From Chara braunii (taxonomy: Eukaryota; Streptophyta; Charophyceae; Charales; Characeae), in assembly GCA_003427395.1 (NCBI GenBank), contig BFEA01000064.1:3167335-3227411 (forward strand): DNA of 60,077 bases. The letters are read 5' to 3'. The position numbers were made by a program, and so were the translations under genes. Numbering within the stretch: the first letter of the stretch is position 1; each line of letters starts with the position of its first letter. Shown in pieces: positions 47,500 through 56,194 of the stretch. The notes beneath the pieces are model-generated. The model was given only the letters and a program-made list of their open reading frames with translations, had not been told where the DNA came from and searched no databases.

Positions 47500-47905
47500 A
47501 ACCGTATTGTCGTCATGCTGCAAATTCGGTTGCACTTTCTCACCAAAAATAACGTTGCGGTCATGCCACAATTTCGGCAATACCTTCCCACAAAAATAAC
47601 GCTACAGTCGTGCCGCAATTTCAGCAGCACATCCCCTTAGGAAGGCCTTGACATCATTGTGGTAATCCGGCAACACCTTCCCATAAAAAAGAACGCTATA
47701 GTCGTACCGCAGTTTCGGTAGCACCTCCCCTTAGGAAGACCTTGATGTCACGGCAGTAATCCGACAGCACCTTTCTACAAAAAATAACGTTGCGGTCATG
47801 CCACAATTTGGGCAGCACCTTTCCACCAAATAATAACGCTGCAGTCATGCCGCCATTTCGACAACACCTCCCTTTAGGAAGGCCTTGACATCGTGGCAGC
47901 AAGCC
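47500..47905 (+). repeat. minisatellite, ~50-60-bp units in higher order
   Basis: Recurrent AATAACGYTGCGGTCATGCC, RCAATTTCGGCARCACC, CCCTTAGGAAGRCCTTGA and GGCAGTAATCC words. Long and short units alternate. Confidence 0.85.
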
Positions 47906-48319
47906 AACACAATCATCCCTTGACGTCGCGATTGAGGTTCATAACTCTGGTTATGGTTACCGACTATGATTCAAGTTTTTGGTACCTAGCACCACCTTCA
48001 TGCAAACCTTCAGTAAAATGTCAGCCTAGCACTGGGGCAGAGCACCCCTCGCCTTGGCTATAGCTGACCTCCTTTTCCTCTACCTTCCTGCAGTCCATGA
48101 ACTTCTCCCTCCAGCAGACTTTTCTTCCATCTTGCAACCCTCGCATTCCTCCAACACCTTCTCCTCCAGCTCCCTCATCATCTCCCTGAGCAATTGGCCA
48201 ACACTCAACCAAGTGAGTGTATGCAACACCTCCACAAGTGTGAGGCAGTTGTAGGAGCAACTGGCTTTTATAGTTGTTGAGGGGGAATGTGGGCAACCCC
48301 TTTAGAGACATGAGGCATG

Positions 48320-48945
48320 GTCAAGATTTAAACAAATAGACTCCATCATCTCCAAGGACCGGATGAATAGTAAAACTTTTTCAATCAGACAGGATAGCAG
48401 CAGGGTCTCGGTAATTACGGAAATGGCCCACCCCTCTGACTCCCGCTTGGTATGGGCAAGGGACTCTGAGTCATAAACTATCTGTGAATACGTAAGAATT
48501 CTCTACAAAAAGTTATTAACTTCGGAAAAGGACCCAAATGAGTCAATAGTCCCTCGTGAGATGGAACAAATGTTGTGGGAATCTACCTGAAGAATATTGA
48601 CTTCGGGAGAAGGTACAGCTTTGGACCAGCCCATCACACTACATGAATTAACCAAGGCAATGAAGAGTATGGCCAGGGGCAAATATCCCGAGCCAGACGG
48701 TCTCCCGGTAGAATTCTTCGAGAAGTTCTGGTCCCTGCTAGGTCCGGACCTATTGCGGGTATTCAATTACGTTTTGTCAGGCAAAAAGTTAGGCTCAAGA
48801 ACCTCGGAAGGGGTAATCACATTGTTGTATAAAAAGGGGGACCGATCAGACGTACGCAACTACCGACCCATATCCTTGCTCAACGTGGCAGGGAAGATCT
48901 TAGCCAAGACATTAGTTAGACGCCTATCCCCATTCATGACTAGAC
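48320..48945 (+). pseudogene. LINE ORF2 fragment: linker and RT N-terminus
   Basis: Plus strand. A linker-like region (SRVSVITEMAHPSDSRLVWA, then CEYVRILYKKLLTSEK) leads into the reverse transcriptase N-terminus: LTKAMKSMARGK, EPDGLPVEFFEKFW, LYKKGDRSDVRNYRPISLLN, KTLVRRLSPFMTRL. In-frame stops occur after ARDSES (about 48,474) and before RILTSGEG (about 48,590). Similarity ends abruptly near 48,945, exactly where a minus-strand LINE begins. The catalytic YADD region is absent. RT type resembles L1/Tx1-group elements. Confidence 0.88.
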
Positions 48946-49181
48946 TGCATGTCCTGCCACTCGTGTAGCCATTGGGACCTTCTGAGTGCCCAATAATTGT
49001 TCGTGAGTGCGTTGTACCCCATGTTATTCTCTGCTCTTTTGATGTTACGTTTCAGTTTTATTTCATCGAATTTCTTGTTTATTACTTTCTCTCTTGATAT
49101 GGTTTGGAGAAGGGCAGATATCAGGTGCAACCCTTTGTCCAACCATTCCCCCGGGTCTGGGTACAGTCGGGTGGAACAGCG
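48946..49181 (-). pseudogene. LINE ORF2 linker after endonuclease
   Basis: Minus strand, following a stop after the endonuclease: WLDKGLHLISALLQTISREK then KFDEIKLKRNIKRAENN has the basic, helical look of the EN-RT linker. It runs into the inversion breakpoint near 48,945. Confidence 0.6.
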
Positions 49182-50024
49182 TCATTCCTCCCAGAAGAAG
49201 TATACCCATTCCACCATATCAAAAACTTCCATTATATGCATGTTCAACTTAAACGTGCCTCGGCCTTTTTCCACCTTAACTCCCATTGATATAACCAGCG
49301 AAACAGGTTTATGATCTGAGAGTGAGTCATTGGTAATTTTTGCCTTTAGGATCAAGGGGAGGACTGACTCACTAACCAAGATCATGTCCAGCCTTCGACT
49401 CGTAACGGCCAGATCATTGTCCGAGTTAGAGGCTATCAAGGTGAAGTCTGTCTCTGTTGGGTGAAGATTCCGATAAGGATCGAACATAGCATTTTCTAGC
49501 ATTAATTCGTTCAAAACTATTGACTCTATAGGGTGTGAGAGAGCAGTTGAAGAATCCACTGATTCATTCACTACCGTGTTCCAGTCTCCCCCTACCAATA
49601 GGTACTCAGTAGTGGGGATGACAGTTCTCAATGAATGGAAAAAACTTATTTTTGTGACGTGGTCTGCAGGTGCATATACTGAGAGTATGCACCATTTTTT
49701 ATTCTCAATTGTGATAGAGGCTTTCGCCCAACGTCCCTCCACATCAGTTTCTATGTCTGAGACAAAATTGCTAAGTGAAGTGTGGACCAAAATGGCTACT
49801 CCTCCCTGGGACCCGTCTGCTGGGGACCAAACCTGCGGGCCGGACCACCATTGGCCAAGTTCAGTTATTCTTTCCGCATTCAATTTTGTTTCTTGGAGAA
49901 GAATAATTTGGGCTTTGCTCTGATGTATGTTGGCTTTGAGCCTAGCATGCTTGTGTTTGCCATTGCTGTCAACGGGACCTCTGACATTCCATGAGGTGAC
50001 TCGCACTTTTGAGCCCATCCGCAC
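49182..50024 (-). CDS. LINE ORF2 apurinic-type endonuclease
   Basis: A 280-residue open frame encoding the N-terminal endonuclease of a non-LTR retrotransposon, which nicks target DNA to prime reverse transcription. Catalytic motifs are in order: SWNVRG (about residues 11-16), LLQETKL (about 42-48), GGVAILVH, VYAPADH, GDWNTVV, then SDHKPVSL (about 240), the final Asp-His pair. It starts at a Met overlapping the ORF1-like frame (49,969-50,463) by 56 bp, as in many LINEs. It is the only LINE domain here without visible damage, but a stop follows and the RT is missing in this orientation, so the element is dead. Clade: L1/Tx1-like by motif style; not proven. Confidence 0.9.
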   Translation of the reverse strand: MRMGSKVRVTSWNVRGPVDSNGKHKHARLKANIHQSKAQIILLQETKLNAERITELGQWWSGPQVWSPADGSQGGVAILVHTSLSNFVSDIETDVEGRWAKASITIENKKWCILSVYAPADHVTKISFFHSLRTVIPTTEYLLVGGDWNTVVNESVDSSTALSHPIESIVLNELMLENAMFDPYRNLHPTETDFTLIASNSDNDLAVTSRRLDMILVSESVLPLILKAKITNDSLSDHKPVSLVISMGVKVEKGRGTFKLNMHIMEVFDMVEWVYFFWEE

Positions 50025-50463
50025 CTACGGGCGGAGCCGGGTGTTGGATGGCTGGCTGGGAGGGAGCCCCTGGCTGCAAGACCGTTGGGTCCCAGGGGGC
50101 TCTGAGGGCCTCTGCTAATGAGCGGGAAAACAGTTTTTTGTCCTGTTTTATGATGTCGTTAATTTCTGTTATGATTTCACCTCTAATGCCATCTTCCAGT
50201 ACCGGGATCTGGCGCTGTTCGCTGCTTGCCTTGAACCAACTGAGCGGCGCCCAGTATACTCCATCGCTGGCAACTAGTAGATCCACCCCTGTAAGAAGGG
50301 TTGCGTCCAGGCATAATGCGCTGATTGGATAGATCTTGCCTGAGGCACCGATCTTATTGAAAGTGATCATCGGGTGATCCGGAATAGGTCTTAGAGCGAA
50401 CTTACCCTGGGCCACTTTCACTCCCAAGTTGAACAAGGCCATGGGATCGGGGGGGGGAGACAC
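49969..50463 (-). pseudogene. LINE ORF1 C-terminal segment
   Basis: The frame reads LFNLGVKVAQGKFALRPIPD, ISALCLDATLLTGVDLLVAS, then a Pro/Ala-rich end, and overlaps the start of the endonuclease frame. Given its place between upstream ORF1 segments and ORF2 it is best read as the end of ORF1. No domain is recognised. Confidence 0.6.
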
Positions 50464-50665
50464 AGAGGCATACGGGACGTTGTAACCACCCTAGTTATTA
50501 ACCTGCAGCATGAGGAACGGACCCTGATTTGTGTTTTTAAGCAGAATTGGCATTGCCACACAGGAACCTTTTGTTTTACCATCCGCAACGTTGGCCTTGT
50601 ACCCTATCGGATTCGGAGCAACGTCCTCCCCGAACCTTGTTCTTTTCGGGGAGTCTTGTCGAACA

Positions 50666-51532
50666 CTATCTTTCTACTATCATCCATGCCGAGGCTCCGT
50701 TAGCGGTGGTGCCCTCAGGCCTTTGGGACCCGGCCTCTGAGGATGAGGGTCCTGCTGCGCCGCTTGTGTTCCCATCTGAGGCTCCTGCTGGATCAGCCTC
50801 TGTGTTCAGGCCTCTCCACTGACGAATCTTTTGGTGCCATGCTACTCTGGCTCCAGTCCGTGCAATGTGTTGTGACGTATTGGTGGGCATCAGACCCAAG
50901 CGAGAGGGAGTGTATTGTCCCTGCCTCTCTTGCCCTGCTGCTGTGTTGCCCCAAGAGTCCGGAGCAACCCTGCCAGACTTACCTCTTCTGCCTGCAGATC
51001 CCGTGGGCTGTAGTAGTGGGTACAGCCATTTGGTGGGGGTTATGGTCTTCTTCCTTTTATTCTGCGCAGCTTTGCGGTATGAACCGCTAGGGATCAATGG
51101 GTTGGGGATGCCAAAAGCAGGGATTGTTCCCTGACCCAGGCCTTGGTTGGCAGGAGTGTCCAGCCTCCTGCCTGCAGAGGTTAGTCCATCTTGTCCCCGA
51201 CCCTCGTTTCCTTCCTCACATATACATTCATCCGGCAGTCTCAAGTAGCGTTTACATCCGTCACACCAAGGAGTCTTGCTGCTGACAAGATCTCCTGTCA
51301 GGGAATGCACATACTTAGCTTCTGCATCCGGATGTAACTGAAATTTGAGATTACCCAATCTAGGGTCAATTGGGTTACTCACTGGGTCAAATTCCTTTAG
51401 GATTTTGCCCATCACTATTTCGATACCGGATTTGATATAGAAGGAAGCGTTGATTGGGAATCTTAAAGCCATAACCCAATACACGTTTTTTTTTTCTTCC
51501 TCCCTCTGCTGCACCCATTCTGATCGAGGCAT
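50666..51532 (-). pseudogene. LINE ORF1 middle segment
   Basis: A 288-residue frame. FPINASFYIKSGIEIVMGKI resembles the RNA-binding-like region of plant and algal LINE ORF1 proteins. It is followed by CDGCKRYLRLPDECICEEG, a Cys-rich cluster (C-x2-C-x9-C-x-C) that may bind zinc. The C-terminal half is Gly/Ser/Thr-rich and probably disordered. ORF1 normally coats LINE RNA. Separated by stops from the segments on either side. Confidence 0.65.
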
Positions 51533-51581
51533 CTATGGCTTAAACAAGATTTTGTAAGTCTTGCCCTTATCCACGAATCTC

Positions 51582-52052
51582 TCAATCCCTTTCGTTATGA
51601 GATAATCCACAATTTCCGGAATCTTTGCGATATAGGTTACTTGTGCTTTGCTCTCGATGTGTGCTAGTCCCCTGAGCGTCAACAGTTTGTCTTTCTGGGA
51701 GCAAGGCATTTTCCAGGGATCGGATCAGATCCAATTTCATGTCATTCTTCATGTTCTTCGCCTCGCCCTGGAACAGGATAGCTACGCCCATGGTTTTGAG
51801 GAATTTCTCTTCGACCGCCCTAAAGTTCTCTTTAGGGTGGATTTCAATGCAACTTTCCTCTTCGTTGATTCTTGCATCAATGAACTCGAACACATCCTGA
51901 TTGACGTGGTCCAGATACCATCCGCTAACTAGGTTCGCTAGATGAGAGGCTTCCTCCTCTGGCATCGACTCCATAACTGAAGAGGATGAAGTGCTTTCAA
52001 GTAAAGCTACTTCCTGTGGTTTTGGGCCAGAGCCTGGGGCCGAGGTATCCAT
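51582..52052 (-). pseudogene. LINE ORF1 N-terminal segment
   Basis: A 156-residue frame starting MDTSAPGSGPKPQEV, with an acidic helical stretch (WYLDHVNQDVFEFIDARINE). It ends in a stop about 50 bp before the next ORF1 segment. It is the likely N-terminus because no similar sequence continues upstream. Confidence 0.6.
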
Positions 52053-53303
52053 CGTTATCGGAGAGGTGGTGGGATGGAGGAGCGTGGTCCGATATTCGGA
52101 GGAGTTCTGTGAAGTTACAACGCTGAGGCAGAGTAATGGGACCTAGGATGGGAACTATAGCGATACTAGATACAGGGAGAGAAACGTCGGGGCCGATAAG
52201 TTGTGAGTGGCTGAATATATTCTGATCGTGGAAATGCGGAGCTGGGATTATGCTGTGTGTATTTGGGCCATATTGGCGATAATGGGGGAAGTGCCCAGTG
52301 CACTTGGAGCGAGATATGTTGGCGTGTTAGTTAGGAGCGGGTAAACACGTAGAGGACAAGGCGGTGGGGGTGTGGTGCAGCAGACCGTGTTCTGTACTGC
52401 GATAGGGATAGGCAAGTAGGTAGGCGAAGAGAGGAGGGTGGACCTGCCCGAACGTAGGTGGGAGTAATGTCAGGAGTGAGTAGGGCTAGGGACCAGATTA
52501 CCTAATTCGACTGGAAAGACGGTGCAGAGTGGGGACGACTGTCCTTGAACGAACCGGGAAAGCAAACATGGCAATAATGAATGCTAATTGAGGAAAGACC
52601 CGAATTTACCAAAAACACACAGGACTGTCCGAAGTGAACAGTGTTTTCTCCAAGAAAAGTAAGAATTAATATTCGCTCCGAGAATCAGAGAGGGGCAAAA
52701 ATTAGGGACATCTCGACGGAAGAACCTAGTCGGATTTCCTAAATGATTAGTATGAGAGGAATAGAGGGCGAGATTGATACCTGGCTTGCGAGAACAGTGG
52801 GTTGAAGAACGGTCCGATGCCTTGTCGTCAATGCTGCAACTCCGGGGATCGACCAATGAGAGATCCTGGTTAATGCTGTAGCGAAACGCCTGCTAGAGGC
52901 CTTGCGCTGGTAGAAACTAGGTGAGCATACAGTAAATCTTGTAAACAACTGCAAGGAAGCCGAAGTAAGGGACCGCCCACCACACATGTTGCCCTACCCG
53001 GCGGAAAAAAAACACGCCCGGTGAATGTGGACGAGCGCGTTTCCCCTTCTGTTTCCGACGGGTGGGGAGGATGGCTATGGCGTAGAGTTAGCACAGTGAA
53101 AGCGAAAGCCGCGCGACGGCGCAGGCCACAACGCTGAATTAGCGCATGGACGCAGGAGCACGCGCCGGTCCCTCCTCCTCACCCGTCTCTTTTCAAGCTC
53201 CACAAATTCTGAAATTGGTCATTAGATCCATAAACTGTAATTCAGATGTTTTTCTTGAGGCCCCCGTACCAGGTAAGGCAAGCTTCCCAAGTCTGTTGTT
53301 TTG
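52053..53303. other. LINE 5' UTR candidate and unassigned sequence
   Basis: 52,053 to roughly 52,560 may be the 5' untranslated region of the minus-strand LINE, but this is by position only. No feature seen from 52,560 to 53,303. Confidence 0.35.
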
Positions 53304-53307
53304 TTAA

Positions 53308-53716
53308 ACCACCAGTACTTGGCCCAGCTATCGGCCACGGGCGATTCCCGTTAACGCGCCGGTAGTTGTGCGCTTCGGGGCACCGAACCGCAATGGCTGG
53401 AAGCGCCAGCCAAAATCAAAACGGAACGGTGCCCCGACGGCTCAGCAAAACTTGGCGCGCAGGAGGTATCCCTGCTCAGCATCAATAGCTGGGCGTGCCC
53501 TTTGGATAGAGGTAAGCTCTCCGACTCTGCTTGCCTACCATTCTGGTGTTTCTTGTTTCTTCAAATCACCATTGCCTGGCCCGTACATATATGCGTCGCA
53601 AGTTTCGGGGCCTCAGCACCGTTGATAAATTTCATGAATGGCCATTTTCACATTTATGGCCTCCACAAGTCGCCATGAGTGGGCCGCAGCCGATGTATGG
53701 GCCAAGTACTGGTTGT
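53308..53716. mobile_element. TTAA-flanked MITE (family B), 409 bp
   Basis: Ends ACCACCAGTACTTGGCCCA and its inverted copy with one mismatch, flanked by TTAA at 53,304-53,307 and 53,717-53,720. A TTAA target duplication is the hallmark of piggyBac-type elements. The first ~190 bp align with the 189-bp copy at 55,421; the rest is extra sequence. Non-coding. Confidence 0.88.
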
Positions 53717-53764
53717 TTAATGAACACCAGACTAACCCTTCAGGTAACGGAAGCTCCGCGATTC

Positions 53765-53885
53765 TTTTTTTTCTTTTTTCTTTTTTTCCCTTTTCTAATG
53801 TGGCCCGATGGACCACGGATCAGGTATTAAACTGATCAGAACAGATACTACACTTGATCTTAGCCAAAAGGCCGAGAAAGGTATT
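53765..53885 (-). pseudogene. retroposed 5' half of U2 snRNA
   Basis: The minus strand starts ATACCTTTCTCGGCCTTTTG and continues GCTAAGATCAAGTGTAGTAT CTGTTC, containing the branch-point recognition sequence GTAGTA, then a stem-loop II-like region (CCGTGGTCCATCGGGCCAC). From there it turns into an A-rich tail without Sm site or 3' hairpins. Flanked by GCTCCGYGATTC at 53,753-53,764 and 53,886-53,897 (one mismatch). U2 normally pairs with the intron branch point; this is a truncated retrocopy. Confidence 0.93.
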
Positions 53886-53925
53886 GCTCCGTGATTCCAT
53901 TGGGTTACAGGACAGCAGGACTCAT

Positions 53926-53926
53926 G

Positions 53927-53958
<32 letters not shown>
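53926..53958 (-). mobile_element. oligo(A)-only retro-insertion
   Basis: About 29 T with one G before and AAT after, flanked by CAGGACTCAT at 53,916-53,925 and 53,959-53,968. No body sequence is present. Confidence 0.85.
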
Positions 53959-54018
53959 CAGGACTCATCTCAGTTGGCCTTGTACACAACACCTATGAGG
54001 GGCAAATCAAATGCATAC

Positions 54019-54036
54019 GTCCTTCGGGACATCCGT

Positions 54037-54068
<32 letters not shown>

Positions 54069-54104
54069 GGCCAAAAAAAAAAAAAAAACAACAACAACAA
54101 CAAC
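54019..54104 (+). pseudogene. truncated U6 retrocopy with A tail
   Basis: The first 55 nt of U6 (GTCCTTCGGGACATCCGTTA to TTAGCATGGCC) jump directly to A15 and (CAA)n. TSD ATCAAAYGCATAC lies at 54,006-54,018 and 54,105-54,117 with one mismatch. The 3' half of U6 is replaced by the tail, as expected from template switching during reverse transcription. Confidence 0.93.
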
Positions 54105-54119
54105 ATCAAACGCATACCC

Positions 54120-54353
54120 ACACAGGCACTTCCCTAAATCTATCTGACGACAGTTACAGCCCGACCTGGATCAATCTGAGCACAATAATGTCTATAGCAT
54201 ATTCACACTGGCACTTTCCTGAATGTACCTGTCCACAATAACGGCCAGACCTGGATAACCTGACCACAATGACATCCAGTGCTTAGTAGAAAAAGTCCTA
54301 TTGTATGTCAGAGATGGATCAATCTGACCGCAATCATGTGCCGAGCTCAATAG
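54120..54353 (+). repeat. diverged short repeats around U6 copies
   Basis: GGATCAATCTGA, TAGAAAAAGKCCTAKTGTATG and CTGACCACAATGACATCC-like words recur two or three times before and after the second U6 insertion, an older local duplication. Confidence 0.6.
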
Positions 54354-54366
54354 AAAAAGGCCTAGT

Positions 54367-54384
54367 GTCCTTCGGGACATCCGT

Positions 54385-54416
<32 letters not shown>

Positions 54417-54471
54417 GGCCCCTGCGCAAGGATGACACGCATAAATCGAGAAATGGAAAAAAAAAAGAAAA
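54367..54471 (+). pseudogene. near-complete U6 retrocopy with A tail
   Basis: Contains U6 from GTCCTTCGGGACATCC to ATAAATCGAGAAATGG (54,456), including the ACAGAGA box and AGC triad, followed by an A-rich tail. TSD AAAAAGGCCTAGTGT lies at 54,354-54,368 and 54,472-54,486. No U6 promoter upstream. The cleanest reference for this genome's U6 sequence in the window. Confidence 0.95.
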
Positions 54472-54557
54472 AAAAAGGCCTAGTGTATGTCAGACATGCA
54501 ACCACATGAGTGATCTCTACTTTTTGTGCTAATCTTCTCCTTCCCCCACCTCCCCCT

Positions 54558-54558
<1 letters not shown>

Positions 54559-54626
<68 letters not shown>
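54559..54626. repeat. poly(C) tract, 68 bp
   Basis: Sixty-eight uninterrupted C on the plus strand. Length may be unreliable. Such runs can form G-quadruplex or i-motif structures. Confidence 0.9.
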
Positions 54627-54787
54627 TGCCCCCATCTGACCCCTGCCTGCGCCCCCCCGGACTCCACCCCCGCTCACCTCCATCCCCTTGAAACTCAGTT
54701 GTGATATAGAGCTGCCTGCCGGATGGCTTTGTTGTTGTTTTTCATTTTCTTTGTGATGTTTTCATCATTATGATATTGTTGTAGATG

Positions 54788-54815
54788 CTTTTTTTTTTTT
54801 TTTTTTTCCGGGTTG
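54788..54815 (-). mobile_element. oligo(A) retro-insertion
   Basis: C, about 19 T, then CCGGGTTG, flanked by TTGTTGTAGATG at 54,776-54,787 and 54,816-54,827. Confidence 0.85.
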
Positions 54816-54969
54816 TTGTTGTAGATGTTATAGGCCTGTCTCGCTACCCAGGAAGACACTCTACATCATCCTGTTTTTCCCTTCTGAAATGAGAAACTCA
54901 ATGTATTCTGAACAGCCCACTGACCTGAGGAGACCTCTTGTCTGTAGGTATGACCCCTTTGTTCCTGTG

Positions 54970-55022
54970 GCGCCATCTATTGGTGGGGTGCATTGCCGGA
55001 CGTCCATTGGGGCCAGCGTCCC
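54970..55022 (-). mobile_element. SINE-E head remnant
   Basis: CCATCTATTGGTGGGGTGCA and GGCCAGCGTCCCA match the SINE-E core with a diverged middle. Confidence 0.65.
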
Positions 55023-55219
55023 ACATACACCATATGCACAAAGATAAGATCATCGGGCTGGTCCTCGTGTTTCTGTTTTTGGATTTAGAAAAAAAAGAAC
55101 GGGAAACTACGCGGGAGTCACAAAAAGAGTTTGAAAATACACGGCGGGCAAAAAAACAGGTTCGAAAACGAAAATGCCTTGGAATTTTATTTCAGACGGG
55201 CCCAGCGCCCAAGGCTCAC

Positions 55220-55257
55220 TTCTTTTTTTTTTCTTTTTTTTTTGAAACACGCCCTCT
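55220..55257 (-). mobile_element. SINE 3'-tip insertion with 16-bp TSD
   Basis: Only AGAGGGCGTGTTTC plus an interrupted A tail is present on the minus strand. TSD AGCGCCCAAGGCTYAC lies at 55,204-55,219 and 55,258-55,273 (one mismatch). Confidence 0.88.
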
Positions 55258-55345
55258 AGCGCCCAAGGCTTACATCAATCATCCAACAGTTCAATTCCCG
55301 ATAGCAGGGGCCACCCGCTTCATACCCTAACCTCAGGCCGTGCCT

Positions 55346-55637
55346 GGGGCTAGGTCCCACTTGCGCAAATTAGGAGATTTGGGCCGTTGATCTTTGCGAT
55401 CTACGGTCAGTATCTCTTAAACCACCAGTACTTGGCCCATATATTGGCCGCGGGCCTTAGCGTTAACGCTACGCGAAGTTCGCGCTTGGGGCAACTGGAC
55501 CTAGAAGGCTGGCGCCGCCAGCCTTTCCGAAAACAAAAAATGGAATTGGCGCTTCGGCGGGAGGGCACTTCCAGGCTCTGCTGCGATAGCTGGGCCAAGT
55601 ACTGGTGGTTTAATTCGCGCAAGTGGGACGTTGCCCC
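55346..55637 (+). mobile_element. family A MITE interrupted by family B MITE
   Basis: Outer ends GGGGCTAGGTCCCACTTGCG and GCAAGTGGGACGTTGCCCC. A 189-bp family B element sits in the TTAA of its TCTCTTAATTCG segment. Removing the insert and one TTAA leaves exactly 99 bp, the family length. Confidence 0.95.
55421..55609. mobile_element. TTAA-flanked MITE (family B), 189 bp
   Basis: Perfect 19-bp inverted ends ACCACCAGTACTTGGCCCA, flanked by TTAA at 55,417-55,420 and 55,610-55,613. The GC-rich interior contains a palindrome AAGGCTGGCGCCGCCAGCCTT. PiggyBac-like by target site. Confidence 0.93.
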
Positions 55638-55686
55638 TGGCCCCTGTAGCAATTCTTCTGTTGACTTCTGTCCTTCCTCCATCCTT

Positions 55687-55708
55687 TTTTTTTTTTTTTT
55701 TTTCTTTG
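55687..55708 (-). mobile_element. oligo(A)-only retro-insertion
   Basis: T tract with CTTTG, flanked by CCTCCATCCTT at 55,676-55,686 and 55,709-55,719. Confidence 0.8.
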
Positions 55709-55981
55709 CCTCCATCCTTGTTGTCCTTCTCCTTTCCCCTCATTTTCCAGTTACTCTGCCTGCCGCCTCTTGTGCTATGTCCCTCTGTTGCCCCCCTACT
55801 CCTTCTCTTCGACCCCCCCGACCATCCCCCAAAAGGGTAGTCCCTATGGTCAGTGTATCAATCTGAGACCCTACTCACACTTTGGTAGGTAGGACTGTCC
55901 TGTCTTATCTGCCCTCTTTTGCAGGCCCTATTCATCAGTGTAGCCATCTGACTGCAATCAGAGCTTAGCAATCCTGTCCTC

Positions 55982-56010
55982 AAAAAAAAAAAAAAAAAAA
56001 AAAAAAAGGT
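55982..56010 (+). mobile_element. oligo(A)-only insertion with 24-bp TSD
   Basis: A26-GGT between two 24-bp direct repeats (55,958-55,981 and 56,011-56,034) that begin TCAGAGCTTAGCAATCC and differ at one base. Confidence 0.92.
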
Positions 56011-56090
56011 TCAGAGCTTAGCAATCCCGTCCTCAACTTATCTACACCATCCAGTCACATGGTCTGGATCCTCCCTCTTCTTTTTTTTTC

Positions 56091-56154
56091 CATTTTTCCC
56101 CTTTGTTGGAGGGGTAGCCTCTCATTTTTCCCCTTTGTTGGAGGGGTGGCCTCT
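56091..56154 (+). repeat. 32-bp tandem duplication
   Basis: Two units (56,091-56,122 and 56,123-56,154) beginning CATTTTTCCCCTTTG differ at one base. Confidence 0.95.
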
Positions 56155-56194
56155 CACTTTATGTGGTGATTTTCTGAGCTGGACTCGAACACAT

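Noticed and set aside
50531-51285. Plus-strand frames of 60-115 codons
   Set aside because: They are opposite-strand shadows of the LINE ORF1 segments.
48320-52052. Twin-priming inversion of one LINE
   Set aside because: Twin priming inverts the 5' segment upstream of the 3' segment. Here the two 3' sides face each other, which is the wrong order.
54367-54456. Functional U6 gene
   Set aside because: It has an A tail, a 15-bp target duplication, a missing terminal T stretch and no upstream TATA or USE element, so it is a retrocopy.
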